Assembly: GCA_004352715.1 (NCBI GenBank)
Contig: SCFE01000010.1
Span: 2,489,196-2,553,195, forward strand
Direction: 5' to 3'
Origin: Hofstenia miamia
Lineage: Eukaryota > Xenacoelomorpha > Acoela
DNA: 64,000 nucleotides
This document shows, piece after piece, positions 44,427 to 57,854 of this stretch. Numbering within the stretch: position 1 is the first letter of the stretch; every line of letters begins with the position of its first letter. A program made the translations under genes and the position numbers. Under the pieces are notes generated by a model. That model was not told where the DNA came from, ran no database searches, and was given only the letters and a program-made list of their open reading frames with translations.

Positions 44427-47400
44427 AAACCTAAATTTTTACATTCCCTTTGCTCACTAATTAAGCATTTTGAACAAGCAAAGGAACGCGAATTTTATTA
44501 AATTGCAGAAACATACTTCAAATACGTGTCAACTTAAGCAGATATTAAATACCATCACAAATTAATTTTGGAAGCTCAAAAACTAAATGTTAATGGTGGA
44601 AAATTGGCTTAATTAGCTTTAAAACATAATTTTGAAATAAAACACTTCTTATTATTTAGAATCGCATTTTAAATTGCTCTAAGGAAATTAATTAGTTAGC
44701 ACATATTTAAATTTTTTAAATGAAGGTCTTGATTATTTCAGGTGGAGCTAGCAGTAATTTCTCTTAACATTTCAAACATTTCCAATTTGATCAAGTTCGT
44801 AAGGAGTGTCACGTGATGTACTTGTTTTCGAAAATACTTATCTTTAGACGCAAGAGACTCAGTAGCAGTAGCATGAATGATAACATCTATGTGTGCTAAT
44901 GTTTCTTCTAAGTTAATTTAAATGCAATCCCATAAATTAAAAATCTATAAAATATAAAGCGTCCTAAAAACCCTAAGCCCTTTAAAAAAATTCCTAATCT
45001 GTTCTGTTGGCTCTCAATATTATCTTGGGTGGATGATTGATATGCATATATTCGGCCATCTGCAGAAGTATTACTTATTCAAGAAAATTTTTCAAAAATT
45101 GCTCTTTCATCAAAATTTTTATTTATATAATCCAGATTTGGATTTGGGTCCAAGCCTGTTGTGGCTCAATAAAACTTGGGCCCAAGCTTGGACTGCCCAT
45201 TTTAAAGCACAAATAATTTAGCCCAAACACCACCCAGTGTGTGATAATTTTTTTATGCTACAAGCACTGCACAGTGAATTTGCATAATGTGTTGATTACT
45301 AGGGCATGGTCAACGGTCCTCTCTATAATTAACCAGTTCCTACGTACTCAGTTACTGAAATATACCCTGCCAAATTACATCAACCCAACATAATTAGTGA
45401 ATTCGGAGTTTGGCGCCAATAGTCTATTTAATGAATTAGCAGACATTAAAAAAAGGAAATCATAACACATATACTACGCATTTCTGGGGACTGGGACTAA
45501 CATGGGATTGCGATAATAAATGAAGAAACTGGGTTTATTGCTATTAGATTACAATTAGTAATTTTGGATAAAATAGTAGTTACATGTATGCTTTGGAACA
45601 AACAGGATCATGGAAGCAATATATTTCGCGAACCTTTAGATAGAAACTGCAACCAAATCTAAGACTAAATAGCACATGACACCTAATAAATCATCTATGC
45701 GTATACTACAGTGTCAATGTACAATTCGCAGATATGATGTAACTAAGGAATACTTTAGCAAGTAAATAATTTAATGATGCCAACTACTTAATTAACAAAC
45801 ATTATTGAGATGTGTTCCATCTAAACATTATCATGTAAAAAACAAAAATACTAAAAAATCTCAAGACATACAGGAACAAAGTAGTCTCTAATTTTTAGGC
45901 AAAACAGAAAATTACATTTTTAAACTATCTATCTTTAAAAATTTAACAATCATTTGTGAACTATGAAAATATTTGTTGCAAAAAGGCAGTGTTATGCTTT
46001 GACAATTCAATCGATGTAAAAACATGAGAAGATTCCTTTTAATCGTATTCCTTTAAAGAAAATTATTTCCTGTTAAAGTTTATTACTATATTGTATATGA
46101 TATTAATCAAGTACGTTAATTGGAAGATTGAACATTAGTTACAAAAAATACAAAAACTCAAAATGTAGGATAATTATGTTTTGGACATAAAATTAGTAAT
46201 TTGGCCACAAACATTTACGAAAAAATAAAAAATTTCACAGAAAGAATATAAAATAAGCATATATTGCTTTAAACTCTTTTAAAACACTGGATAAATATGA
46301 CAAAATATGAATATTTTCCGAAGACAAAGGCCTCTCTTTCTTGCTAAAGAATTTTGGAATGTAAGAAAATTGTTTATGAATAGCATTGGAACAATCAGTT
46401 TCATTTGATCTCAAATTTTCATATCCATTTTTGTACAAAATTTTAAAATTTACTAATTAAGTAGACGATTTTCACCTTCTTTTGACCTAGAAACAAATTT
46501 TTGCACTAAAAAATTATATTAGACTTTTCTGATCATGCATTCATACTAAATATTTCCAAAATGCGAACTTCCATGTCTAAACGTCTTTGGAAATATATTT
46601 GTGATAGAAAAAATCATTTTGACTATTAACTTTTTCGAGCCGTACTCATGGCTGTAGTTCATTAGTTTAAAGTAAAGTAACAAATATTTTATAATTTATT
46701 CAAATAATGTAGTATTTATAGAATTTTATCTAAATGCAATTTTATCATAGGAATTGAAATGCTATCGCATACATCAAAATTCTACATGCATCTCTTCACA
46801 AGTAATAAATGTGTTATTAAATTTTATTGAGTGTTAGAATCATTTGCATTTCCTTCTTTTGTACTGCAATAACAACTAAAATTATAGACATGTTAAGGTA
46901 AATATGCAAAACAAACAAAAGCTATTAATTAAAATTCGAGGTTTGAACTATTGACTACTTTCAGATGTTAACTGGATTTTTTGCAGAGGATCCCATTTGT
47001 GAGATATATAGAGGGTTGTATGACATGAATATAATTCTTAGATTGGGGAACAGACAAAACTACGACGAAAATCTTTAATAAAGTTGGATAAAACCCAGAT
47101 TATGAGGTATTTCCTGAATCATTACACTGTAGTGTATATTCAAATCAACAGAATTAAATTTTTATAGCATCAGAAATACATTTTTGGAAAACAAAATTCG
47201 TAATAAAATGTTGAGCTTTTGCAAAACCTTAACCATAGTTTCCAAGAAACATCTTTCTCTAATTTGCTGTTTCGTGTATATTATATAATAGTCACTAAAT
47301 CGGTTGATTCCACGATTATTTTGGATGAATCCAATTATTCTGTTGCCTACGCATGCAAATTTGTTGTGTATGTAATCTATTACATTGAAAAAGCAAATAT

Positions 47401-47860
47401 TTAGATGTGAAGAATTTACTGCTTTTGTATTGGCGTTAACCCACCCATTTTCTAACTATGGCAAAATTTGCACAGAAAAACAAATTCACAACATTGGATC
47501 CGTCGCAATATCTTCAATGAAGTAGAGAAATACTCAATAATAATAGATAGTGAATGTCTCGATAAAATGTTTGGAATTATCTATGAAAGAATTAGCATCA
47601 TGAAGCATCATGAGGCCTCGACCCATCTCTTATTCTTACAAAAATCGATTCTATTAAAAGAAACCCTTATTTTTTCTAGGATGAACTGTATGCACTGCGA
47701 AGCATTCAAGATTGTGCACTGAAAAACCACATGATTAAATTGGTCAACCTTCTCAACTTCGCCACTATATGCATTGAAATAATGTGACTGTTCAATTATG
47801 TCTACAATCTTTGACATGTGGTCACGATCCTAGATAGAAACCGTATACGAGAATTATCTA
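44427..47860. other. AT-rich stretch without recognisable genes
   Basis: Short open frames only. Nothing I can support. Confidence 0.5.
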
Positions 47861-50800
47861 GTGATAAATTCAAGAACTGATTTCAAAAAACAGGATTCTT
47901 GGATATCAAAACCCAGACCACAATCAACAGTGATCTTGAAGGAATTGATGATGCATATGATAATGATAGCTTTGAAACTGATAAATTCATTGTTGAGAGA
48001 AATGAATGAATGAATGGAATATGGATGAAGCACTTTCATTAACAAAAAAGTAGACATATACAACACTAAAACATTATATTTTTAGGATGGAAATCAAATT
48101 GAAATCAAGCTACTTAATAATTTTGGCAAAATTATTTCAATAAACGCACAAAAAACTTTAAAATGGCATCGTTTTGCCACATATATCACATTTCAATAAA
48201 GTTCATGAAACTTATTTTGAATATTTTTGTGTTTGACATAGGGTAGCATCAAGATAGATACTCGATATTATTATTATCCAAATAGGCATGCCCGACTCAA
48301 CACGATGTGCAAATTTGCTACACGAACCCGAAAAGGAAATAGAAACAGATAACATCAGGAACCCAACGTTCACCATTAATCAGAGTCAATAAATGTCGTC
48401 CAAAATGAATTTATTACGCCAACCGTAAATTCCTAGCAGTCGTGTAGTTTTAATGTTTTCTCACTCTTGTACACAATTTACCAATTTTGGCATTTCAAAA
48501 TATCCAAACGATTTTTGTTTATTGCCAATTGAGATTAATATATTAACGTTTTTATTACTGCATAATGAAAACTGACTGATTATAATAAACATGACAATTA
48601 ATAATAGTACATCACTATTTGTATAATAAGGTGGTCGAATATGTGAAAATTGTTTGACTTAAATGTGCTTTAATTCATGGGACTTTAAATTTGAAATATC
48701 AAATATTTTTGAATTATTTTTCACGTATATTGTAAAATTATTCTTCTAGGTTCTTAATAAAGGATTTCTGAGCTATTCGATTGTGAGTAGAACTATTAAT
48801 AACATTTATATATCCATAGTGGAGGAGTAGGCGCAGGAGGAGCTGAACCCCTTTGTTAAAATATATTGCGGCGAAGCGGCTTTTCAAGTAAGGATCAAAA
48901 GCAACAGAAAATCAATTAATACATTCATTTAAATAGCAATAAGCTTTCATATTTTAGGGCAAGACTGTATGCATGTATGTACATATATATGTCCGCTTTA
49001 GCTTCTGTACAAAAGAACAAAGTTCTTTGAAAAAAGAAAGTGACAATTACTGGAGAAACTGTGGGTAAGTTCCGTACAAGATATAAGTGAATGCTGTATA
49101 CACAAATGAATTCTTGAAATGTACTGAATGAATCACTGGAAGTGATATTTTGCACCTTGTTTTAGATTTTGAACGTTGAATATCATTATGAAGCACATGG
49201 TGTTTGTTGTTTTCATGAATTCACCCCTAACTTTTCCAATCACAGCAGCTTTCTCTATTTTTGTTATTCTTGAAAATAATCTGATCAACTTCCGCAATTT
49301 TTTCTTTTCAATTTCAACATATATATATGGAATCAAAAAATAGCTCAAACCCTATATGGCCTTGGAAACTTTGAGGCCAGTCAAAGTCTTCCGCGGCGTA
49401 TGTCAGTTAAACGGTAACTTTTAACATCAACGTTGGATATGTTAGATTAGAAATCTAAACAACAAGCTGCAAACTGAAATATTGATAAACTCAAATTGAA
49501 CTTAGCTAGACAAAATATAATTTGTAAGTTAAAAATGGAAATTGTATTTTTTGAAAGACATTGTTTGTAAGATCTATGATATTCACTTAGTTTTAATGAA
49601 ATTTCTGTTCATTGTTTGCAATAATTCTGTACAAGACTTGCCAACCCATGCAAATTTGACCTACATGTATGCCTAGGTAATAAAAGATGAACAGAAAATA
49701 GTGACAATTTAGCGGAAAAAAATCGAAATCTCTTCAAAGAAAGAATTTTAAACTTCTGTAAAATATCAAAGTGGCTGTTTCTTAGAAAGAAATTTATCTG
49801 GCGAAACCATTAAACCGTCATTTATCTGACAGTATATTTATAATTTCAGAATTTATTAAAACGCCTAAACGGTTTCCTTCTGGGTACACTTCTTTTTTCT
49901 TATTTAAATAAATTAGCCATTACACTCAACTCCTTTGAGATTACAAAATACTAATAGCAGTGGAGGGAAGTAGTTTAAATTACAGGAATAACTCAAGTCT
50001 ATCTAATGATGTTGTATAAATAACTCAAATTTATGCATTTCCCATATTCTATATCAATCAGGCGTTTTATTTGAACACTTGTAGTAATTCAATTTGTAAC
50101 ACAATATAGTAAATTTTAATCAAATTATAAGAAAAAAGCTTACAAATGGTTTTATTAATAAAAAATTTATATCTTACTGTTTATACTGGAGACACTGTTA
50201 AAGCTTATGCTAGATATTCGTAAAATATTTTTGACCTTTTTTTAATGTGTTAAGAATTTGCTTATAATTACTGGCATTTTCTTTTTTCTATCAGCAGTTG
50301 AGCTTTTCAATTTTAAAATGTAAATATTTTTGAATAATATTAATTTGCATTTTGCATTTAATATAACCATAATATTTTTAGGTAGTTATAGATTTCATTT
50401 ACAATGTGTGTTTAGAGTTTGTTAGACTTCATAGGATTGGTGAAATTATACTTCCTGCCACAAATGGGCATTTTTGTCCTATTCAATCTTTACGAGTTTC
50501 ACTACATAATTTGATTATTATAAACTATTGGAGTTTCATAGGTCATATTCATACATTATGAATGCTGCAATTCTATTGGAATTTTGTTATGCTTATTCGG
50601 ATACAAAAAGTATGTACATAACTAATTTTACATGCCGAATGCTTAGCACAGAGCTATTGGGTCAGTTAGTCACGATAATTGAATGGTGCACTTGAGTTCT
50701 CAATTTTTTCTTGTGATTCTGTGGAAACACCTCTTCTGGGTTTCCTGTTTAGCAATTTTACATCCAAGCAGGAATGGAAACTGGCCAATTTTTTTCAGCC

Positions 50801-50970
50801 GTGCGATAATTGAAGGTTCTCTGGTTATGTTATAGCTCATTATATTCCTTTACTTTTCACTCCGTATAAGTTCCGGGGTTGGACTTTGAATATTAATCTA
50901 TAACAAAATTTACTCAATTATACTTATTTATTAAATATCTTTACACTCCTATACGAATGCTAGCCCACAG
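47861..50970. other. AT-rich stretch without recognisable genes
   Basis: A short less AT-rich patch near 48820-48880 (gcggcgaagcggc) is notable but carries no recognised feature. Confidence 0.45.
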
Positions 50971-51080
50971 AGTTGCAACTGGGTGAATAAGTTTGCGGGT
51001 CAGGCATTTGTTGACGTTTCAATCGGGTCAATACTTCTCTTAGGACTTCCGTGTCAGCTGGGTCACCGGGTCACATTTAC
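50971..51080 (+). mobile_element. Possible hAT-like terminal fragment
   Basis: It begins cagagttgcaactgggtgaa and contains repeated gggtca motifs (cgggtcaggc, tcgggtcaat, gctgggtcaccgggtcac). Many hAT elements end in CAGNGTTGC-type sequences. No matching right end or target duplication was found. Confidence 0.3.
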
Positions 51081-51680
51081 TAAATACGTGCAAGAACTAA
51101 ATGTACATAAAAGATCTGCTCTTAATAAAGTCAGGTTCATTTTTATTGAAATATTGAATTAAACAAATGCCATGTGGTTTAAATAGTTTTCACTGACTGC
51201 ACAATTTTTGTTTGTTTCGGCAATTGGTAAATATTAAGTTAATATAAGGTAAGTGTAGGGAATTGGAGACCGTAAACAATACGAGACAACAAGAGTCAAA
51301 CGTGTCCTTTTTGCCATGGCTTTGGGAAATGTATTTTTATAATTCCATCTATCACCGCTAGTACCCTTTGCTTCCATAAACTGTAAAAATTTTATCAAAA
51401 AATTTATATTCACTTTGAAAAATATCTAATCTGCGAAGGTAAAATTTTTCATGCATAAAATTTCTTTAGATATAAATACTGGGTTTTCAATGAATGTAGT
51501 GGTGGGCTACTACTGTTTGGGTCAATTTACAGTTGTGCACAGCGTAGGGTGCATACAATGACCTTCAATAAGGTCATCCAATCAATGTTGTGTATAAGTA
51601 TTACGGGGCCCCGAATATAGCAGCGATTGTAATGCATGATTACTGTGGTTATTATGCATTGATAAGTGGTTGAAGGTTAG

Positions 51681-52154
51681 TGCTATGTAGGGATGGGATC
51701 CGGATAGTGAATTGATTATACCGGATACCGGATAATTCCGGATCATTTGACAGCCGGATACCGGAGTTATTACTGAAGAACAACTTCACTTCTCAATTAA
51801 TATCGACCTCTTGTGTATGAAAATAAATAATTTGTAGCATCGCAAACAGCAAGTGTCCGAAGTGAATGAATATTCAGCATACATGGAAATATATTGTCAA
51901 GTCAGCGAAATAGACTACGTCCTGATATGTCAGAAAAAGTTGTTTTGTTGCATAATAACTTGCGGAAAATATTGTGTTTTCCTCGAAAATTCTATTTTAT
52001 ATCAAACTTTTATCTAAGAATTTAACGATAATATTGCACATATGCTATAAGGTCAAATCCGGTAAATAAGTTGCATTATACCGGATATCCGGATCCGGTT
52101 AAGTAATTGCCGATTTTACCGGATACCAGATTACGGTACATCCTATTGCTATGT
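51681..52154. mobile_element. hAT-like MITE with 8-bp target-site duplication
   Basis: The 8-mer tgctatgt directly flanks the element at 51681-51688 and 52147-52154. The 458-bp element starts agggatgggatccgg and ends, on the other strand, ataggatgtaccg, giving short imperfect inverted termini. Both subterminal regions are packed with ggataccgga and ccggatatccggatccgg palindromic words, as seen for transposase-binding repeats in hAT elements. No transposase ORF, so non-autonomous. Confidence 0.75.
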
Positions 52155-53196
52155 TTCTTATGTTCTAAGAACAAAATTTGAAGTGCTTGAGGCAAAAGTA
52201 CCGGCAACATCATAATCTATTTTAAATTTCATTTAAATGGAAACAATTATATCCAATTAAAAATATTATTTAATCTTTGGTTAAAATTTAAGCTGATTTT
52301 GGGGTTTATGAAACCCAAGCATTTTTGAAGAAACACTTCTTTGTACAGTAGCTATTTCCACTAAAATGTATTTTGGTTTACAGCTCACTGAAAGTTGATT
52401 GAAAATGAAGGGCTCTCGTATTAACTACATAGGCAGGTAAAAAGAGACCATTTACCTCAGACATCATTAAGCCTATTTTCTAATTTAGCAAACAAATTTT
52501 AGTCATTATTATGGTACCTAAATATATAATACAAGTTACATTGGTCAAACTTATTTGTGTGTATCTGCATTTCTGCTTATGAAAATGATAAAAATGAGTT
52601 TAAGAAAAAAAAGGTATTCCCTACACTTAACCTAAGTTTCAAAATTCCTGTCTAACTTCAATTCGAATTCTTTCTAGATAAAGAATAGATACATTAAATT
52701 ATTTAATACAATAAATTTGCGCAAACGCAAATATATAGATCATTTACAGATTAATATTTTAAATCATAAGACATTTCGTTGAAAATAAATTTTGGATTTA
52801 GACTTTGCTTGCATTTTTGCTACATAAAAAATTGCTACGGTTGCTTTACTTCACAGCCTATATTTTGCACCGGTTTAGATAAAGCTCCAGGGGATCAACG
52901 GGCCATGCCCCATCAGAACGCCTCCCAGCGAGAATGCGTAATTTGGATAGAAAATTTTGAAGTTAACCTGTCAATTTCCCCCACCCCCAATTAAAAATCT
53001 TACTCTAATGTCCCGAATTGATCCCCGAAACTTGATTTGGATCTAAAATGGATTTACCCTCCAATAATTTGGACCCTCCGCTTTTTACATTTGCATATTT
53101 TCTTTTTTAGAAAAGCTGATTTATTTAATATAAAGATAAAACAAATATTTTTACTTCATTAAACTTCCAATAATTATTATATTCACATACATATTA
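52155..53196. other. AT-rich stretch without recognisable genes
   Basis: The 71-codon frame at 52779-52994 (+) has no recognisable motif. Confidence 0.5.
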
Positions 53197-53529
53197 AGCG
53201 CTTATTTACAGAGACAAAATTTATTTTTTGTCAATGTGAAAATTAACCTCACATAGTTCACATTACAAAAACCTAAAATTATGATCTCGCAAAGGGCTGT
53301 GTGAGGTTAACCTTGTTAACTTTTTATTATCCTTGATTTTGAATTATACAGANNNNNNNNNNNNNNNNNNNNNAGCGCTTATTTACAGAGACAAAATTTA
53401 TTTTTTGTCAATGTGAAAATTAACCTCACATAGTTCACATTACAAAAACCTAAAATTATGATCTCGCAAAGGGCTGTGTGAGGTTAACCTTGTTAACTTT
53501 TTATTATCCTTGATTTTGAATTATACAGA
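53197..53529. repeat. 156-bp exact duplication around a 21-N gap
   Basis: 53197-53352 and 53374-53529 appear identical on either side of N (53353-53373). Probably overlapping contig ends that were not merged. Each copy contains a 14-bp imperfect inverted repeat, ttaacctcacatag / ctgtgtgaggttaa. Confidence 0.9.
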
Positions 53530-53641
53530 TATTTGGGTATTCGCATGTCTGTTGTTGGTGGTGTCTTATCATTTACGGGTTTTTAAGCGCTAGCGAACGT
53601 TATCTTTCTGAAAAATGACTACCTAGTTATTTTCACCCTTA

Positions 53642-53947
53642 TTAAGACTAGAACTCCGAAAACCGGTCATTTGTGACCCAGACTAAACATTTCATGCATG
53701 CGCTTGTGTAGTTATATTTATGCAGTAATATACTTTATATTGAGCATGTATTTAACAGTTTTGATCGTTTTAGTTAAAAATTAATGGCAAGAGAAGCAGC
53801 AACGCGGGCTCTTAATCAAATTATGTGGGATATTGCATCAGATAGCAGTAGCAGTGTTTATTAAATATGAACCTGAGTGCCTGTATAAATCTCACTGTAA
53901 TAAATGCTACACAAATACCGGTCATTTATGACCGGATTAGGAATTAA
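53642..53947 (+). mobile_element. piggyBac-like non-autonomous element
   Basis: TTAA at 53642-53645 and 53944-53947 bracket about 298 bp. Just inside each end lies a nearly palindromic word: ccggtcatttgtgacc (53663-53678) and accggtcatttatgaccgg (53917-53935), next to ctagaactccg on the left and, inverted, tcctaatccgg on the right. TTAA targets are the hallmark of piggyBac elements. Confidence 0.65.
53784..53864 (+). pseudogene. 26-codon stub of a transposase N-terminus inside the piggyBac-like element
   Basis: ATG to TAA: starts MAREAATRALNQIMWDIASD and ends SSSSVY. The Ala-rich helix followed by an Asp/Ser-rich stretch recalls the acidic N-termini of piggyBac transposases. It is the only ORF in the element. 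It is best read as what is left after internal deletion, but expression of the peptide is not excluded. Confidence 0.45.
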
Positions 53948-54663
53948 AGGGTGTATTAAATTTTCGGAATGATAGTGTGAAGTTTATTTACCAAAAAAGT
54001 TAAGAATGAATTGTTGCAAGATTTGTTTACTTACATCTAAAAATTGCAGTTCAATTTTACTAATATTGTACAAATTTGAACATTAGATTAGGATTAATTG
54101 AGTATTACGTTACTCTGACATTTGGATAATTTAAAAGAGACCACAATAATTTAGACAACGACGCTTTTGATATACGAAAATTATTAGGAAATGGCTGACT
54201 CCCTCGATAATTTAGCCCGCCCCCGTCTTTGTTTTGCAAAAATTTATTAGAAATCGCAGACCGCCCGATAATTCAGAACCTCAGAGTAGATACGTACCTG
54301 TTATAGTTGGTGACATGTTATCATGTTTACCACAATGGCATGGTAGAAAATATTTTTATAATCAATAAATTTTTATTACATATACGGAACATATATTGGG
54401 TTTCAAGAAAATTGTTAACTTATCTCTAAAGTGATATATTACATTTTGTTTCTATAATAGGTGAATTGGTAGACAATTTGATTAGATAAATTTTAAAGAT
54501 AAGATGTCGCAAAACAGCTTCGAGCAAATACCAAATATGAAGTTGTTTCCCATTTGTAATAGTACATTGCACATAAATGCTAACAATTAAATTGCTTCCC
54601 ATTTTAAATGCTTGCACCCAGCATAAGTGTGTTCGATTGTATTGAAAACCAACAAAAAATAAT

Positions 54664-55005
54664 TTGTGGTTTATTTTAAAATCTGTTTTTGAATATTACA
54701 AAATGTTTCTACCGGCTAATGTATTGTTTGGGGTTTTAGTTACCTTTACGATGCTACACAAACATGGTCGTCGCGTTTTTATCATGATCAACTTTTTAAT
54801 TGCAGCTTGCAATTTGATATTTATTGCAAGTCATTTTATTCAATTACTATTGTCACATATCATATGTTCTACATACATTTCACTACCATTGACTATATTT
54901 TACATAATGCCCATTATGCCCATAAGTATTGATGAAATTGAAAATAGGGTCATTATGAATGGATGGTTAACGAATTTTACCCTTCCATGTGTTGCCATAA
55001 CATAA
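54664..55005 (+). other. Hydrophobic open frame of 113 codons, doubtful
   Basis: It encodes several hydrophobic stretches (VLFGVLVTFTML, FLIAACNLIFIASHFIQLLL, ISLPLTIFYIMPIMPI). No family recognised. The composition is what AT-rich DNA produces by chance, and the 3' end lies in sequence duplicated around a gap. Confidence 0.15.
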
Positions 55006-55532
55006 ATGGCCTCACCGAATTTATGAAAGATACTAGAACTTTAAATTTAACCACTACAAGCTCCAGCATTTGCTATTGCCTATACTGAAATATTTCAATT
55101 GAACCATTTTGCGGTTCGTGTTAAACTAAATTTTCGTGTTTATAGTGAGACGAGGTATTCGAATATCAGTGATGGACTAGCATGATGTTAGTGTTAATCA
55201 TACACAAAAATGATAATTAATAAAATCTATTGGATAAACCCAGGGTTGCACTGTTTTAAACAAGGAGGAAAAAACAGGTTTAAAACATCTTGGNNNNNNN
55301 NNNNNNNNNNNNNNCGAATTTTACCCTTCCATGTGTTGCCATAACATAAATGGCCTCACCGAATTTATGAAAGATACTAGAACTTTAAATTTAACCACTA
55401 CAAGCTCCAGCATTTGCTATTGCCTATACTGAAATATTTCAATTGAACCATTTTGCGGTTCGTGTTAAACTAAATTTTCGTGTTTATAGTGAGACGAGGT
55501 ATTCGAATATCAGTGATGGACTAGCATGATGT
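54971..55532. repeat. 218-bp exact duplication around sequence and a 21-N gap
   Basis: 54971-55188 and 55315-55532 appear identical. Between them are about 105 unique bases and N (55294-55314). Likely alternative haplotypes or unmerged contig ends, though a true duplication is possible. The bases before the gap (cagggttgcactg, 55248) look like a hAT-type end. Confidence 0.85.
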
Positions 55533-55925
55533 GCTGTTTCACCTTAATAAATATGCAAGCAATCTCTATGAAAAACTTTGCAAACAACATTAAGAAAACG
55601 GATCAAATCGGGTCACCGTGTCATTCCATTTACAATTTTACCGAATTTTGCTGGATAACTTAGACTCGGTTATGATTCTGGTAGCTCATACAGATTTTCA
55701 TATGAATCTATTAACCCTTATGGGAGCGACTTAAACCGCATGTCTAATTCGGTAAATTAGCATAAATTGTCTATTACTTAATGCTGCTACATATTTCAAA
55801 TAATGACATCCCGTTGCCCTTGGAAACTCAAAGACCTTCACTGATATTGACATATACTATGCATTTAATAGCTATTTTTCGTCTATTTTTATACGGCTGT
55901 ACTATGTGCAGCTTTCTCTGCGTCA

Positions 55926-56880
55926 TTAGTGAATGAGCTGACAGACGACCTTGATATAATTCTCGAACAATTAGACAAGTGTAAATATTCCAGCTGTGGT
56001 CCTGATCCTATTCCCAATCAATTGCAGAAAAGTTAGGCTGGTCACTAGCTATTCACAACTTGAATCTATTTCGAAATGTCATTAAAACATGATCTTATCC
56101 AGATAATTGCAAAGTTGGCATGTAGCACCGCTACATAAGAAGACAGACAAGAAATATCAGAAATTATCGATAGTCAGTATATTATCGAAGATGTTACTGC
56201 CACTTGAGTAAATTATCCTAAAGCGCGTATACAATGTCGTTACCAGTAAGAACAACAGCGCAGGATCGTTTGTGAGCAATCGTTCGCTGATATTACTTGA
56301 TGTGGTACATAAAAATGAAGTTAGTCATGTATTATGCCTTGATTTTAGCAAGCCCTTAATCGAATTTAACACAAAATACTTATAAAGTAAATGCATTCAT
56401 TTTTGGAAGGCGCGAAGACCAAGGATCGTGCTTTTCGCCCTTGTTTTTTTGAATTTTCATAAATGATCTACTTGATGTCTGCCTTTCAACAATGTTTTTA
56501 ATATTTCCTGATGATCTTAAGCCCATTAGAAAGGATTTAAACAATTTAGCCGCTGACACTCGATACTCTATAAAATGGAGTCTTGAGTAATGAATGTTGA
56601 TAAGCCAACCTGATCTCCACTCCTCATCTATTATCAGTAAATCTTTTCTTATCAAGTTGGCAGAATCAATAATATAAAATGATGTTGTAGTATCGACAAA
56701 TCTGGGTTGGTTCTCACATATCAAGACTAGATTGGAAATTGCTAATGACATGCAGTTAAGATCAAAGCGTAACATTTCAATTGGAACTAGTAACTCAAAT
56801 ACAGTTAACTTTGTATAAAACAATGGTTTTGTAAATTTATCACATTTACTTCTTCTATTTGATATACTAATGAATACCAA
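55926..56880 (+). pseudogene. APE-type LINE RT relic
   Basis: A heavily mutated but ordered LINE reverse transcriptase: SSCGPDPIPNQLQK (S-x-G-P-D-x-I-P), WHVAPLHKKTDKKYQKLSIV (usual P-I-x-K-x-x-x-x-x-x-Y-R-P-I-S pattern), VLCLDFSKPL (usual L-D-F-S-K-A-F-D, cut short), GSCFSPLFF then IFINDLLDV, and FPDDLK in place of the F-A-D-D box, then DLNNLAADTRYSIKWSL. Several stops and frameshifts. The motif spacing is close to normal, so about 900 bp of one copy survive. Confidence 0.75.
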
Positions 56881-57111
56881 TTGTTTTCTATACTAATGTC
56901 CAATAACGTAAATCAAGGACGTGGCCACCAGCGGGATTGGGGGAGTCGAAAAAATGACAGTTCTTTACAAATGAGATGTTCCTTTCGCCCATGGTTCTGC
57001 TTGATCTTCATAAATAAAAACCATCACTTGATATTCCGAGCAAACACTCAATTTTACATTTCTTTTCATCACTCCGGGTATCATCGTCAATTAACACAAA
57101 TCAATCAATAA

Positions 57112-57737
57112 ATTACTATTGAAAAACCTTATAAATAGTAATGTAATTTGTTCAATAATTATTTTCTGACGAGGGCTAGTAGATCCGAAACAATTTACAT
57201 TTAATTTAATTCTTTTATTTTCGTCAGTATATACTGAATATATATATCATACTCATCCTACCAATGAAATGTAAACTAAAATTCTAAAGAAAACCATAGG
57301 TCCCTGCTTATGAGCTATTTTAGTACCTCCCAGATGTTTTTACTGGCCACAGCCCAGACCTACATAACAATTTATGTGAACAAGTGAAGCTTGCAATATA
57401 GCCATTGCGGATCTGCTAGAATTAGGAAAGTACTCTACGTAATTCAAAATTTGTATTCAAGGTGAACCATCTGTTTTAGTTATTTTGCAGTGGTAATAAA
57501 AGACAAAAATAGAATTGAATGTATGATTTTGCCATGTAGTCACTAATTACATTTAAAATTGGGACATTTACAATAAAAGTACTGTAATAAAAAGAAAATA
57601 ATTATTTTTTTCTAGTAAATGTTAATCATTTATCAAACATGACATTTAAAACGTAATACTTAATTCTCATCTATGACTTTCCAACAATAATTATACTTTT
57701 TGCTAATTTCAATGCGAATTATTCATTATATGTATTA
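57112..57737. other. AT-rich stretch without recognisable genes
   Basis: Nothing recognised; an AT run follows at 57738-57762. Confidence 0.5.
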
Positions 57738-57854
57738 TTTATATATATATATATATATATATTATAATATGTATTATAATCAAGAAAATTTATAATTTAC
57801 AATAGATTTTTGCAATGATTGTTATTCAATGATGATGTTCGCCTTAAATTTTCA

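Noticed and set aside
53221-53320. Inverted repeat ttaacctcacatag / ctgtgtgaggttaa considered as a MITE or miRNA hairpin
   Set aside because: Only 14 bp with a 40-base loop, no target duplication; too weak alone.
56380-56880. 166-codon minus-strand ORF
   Set aside because: The + strand over the same bases carries ordered LINE RT motifs; the minus frame is a shadow.
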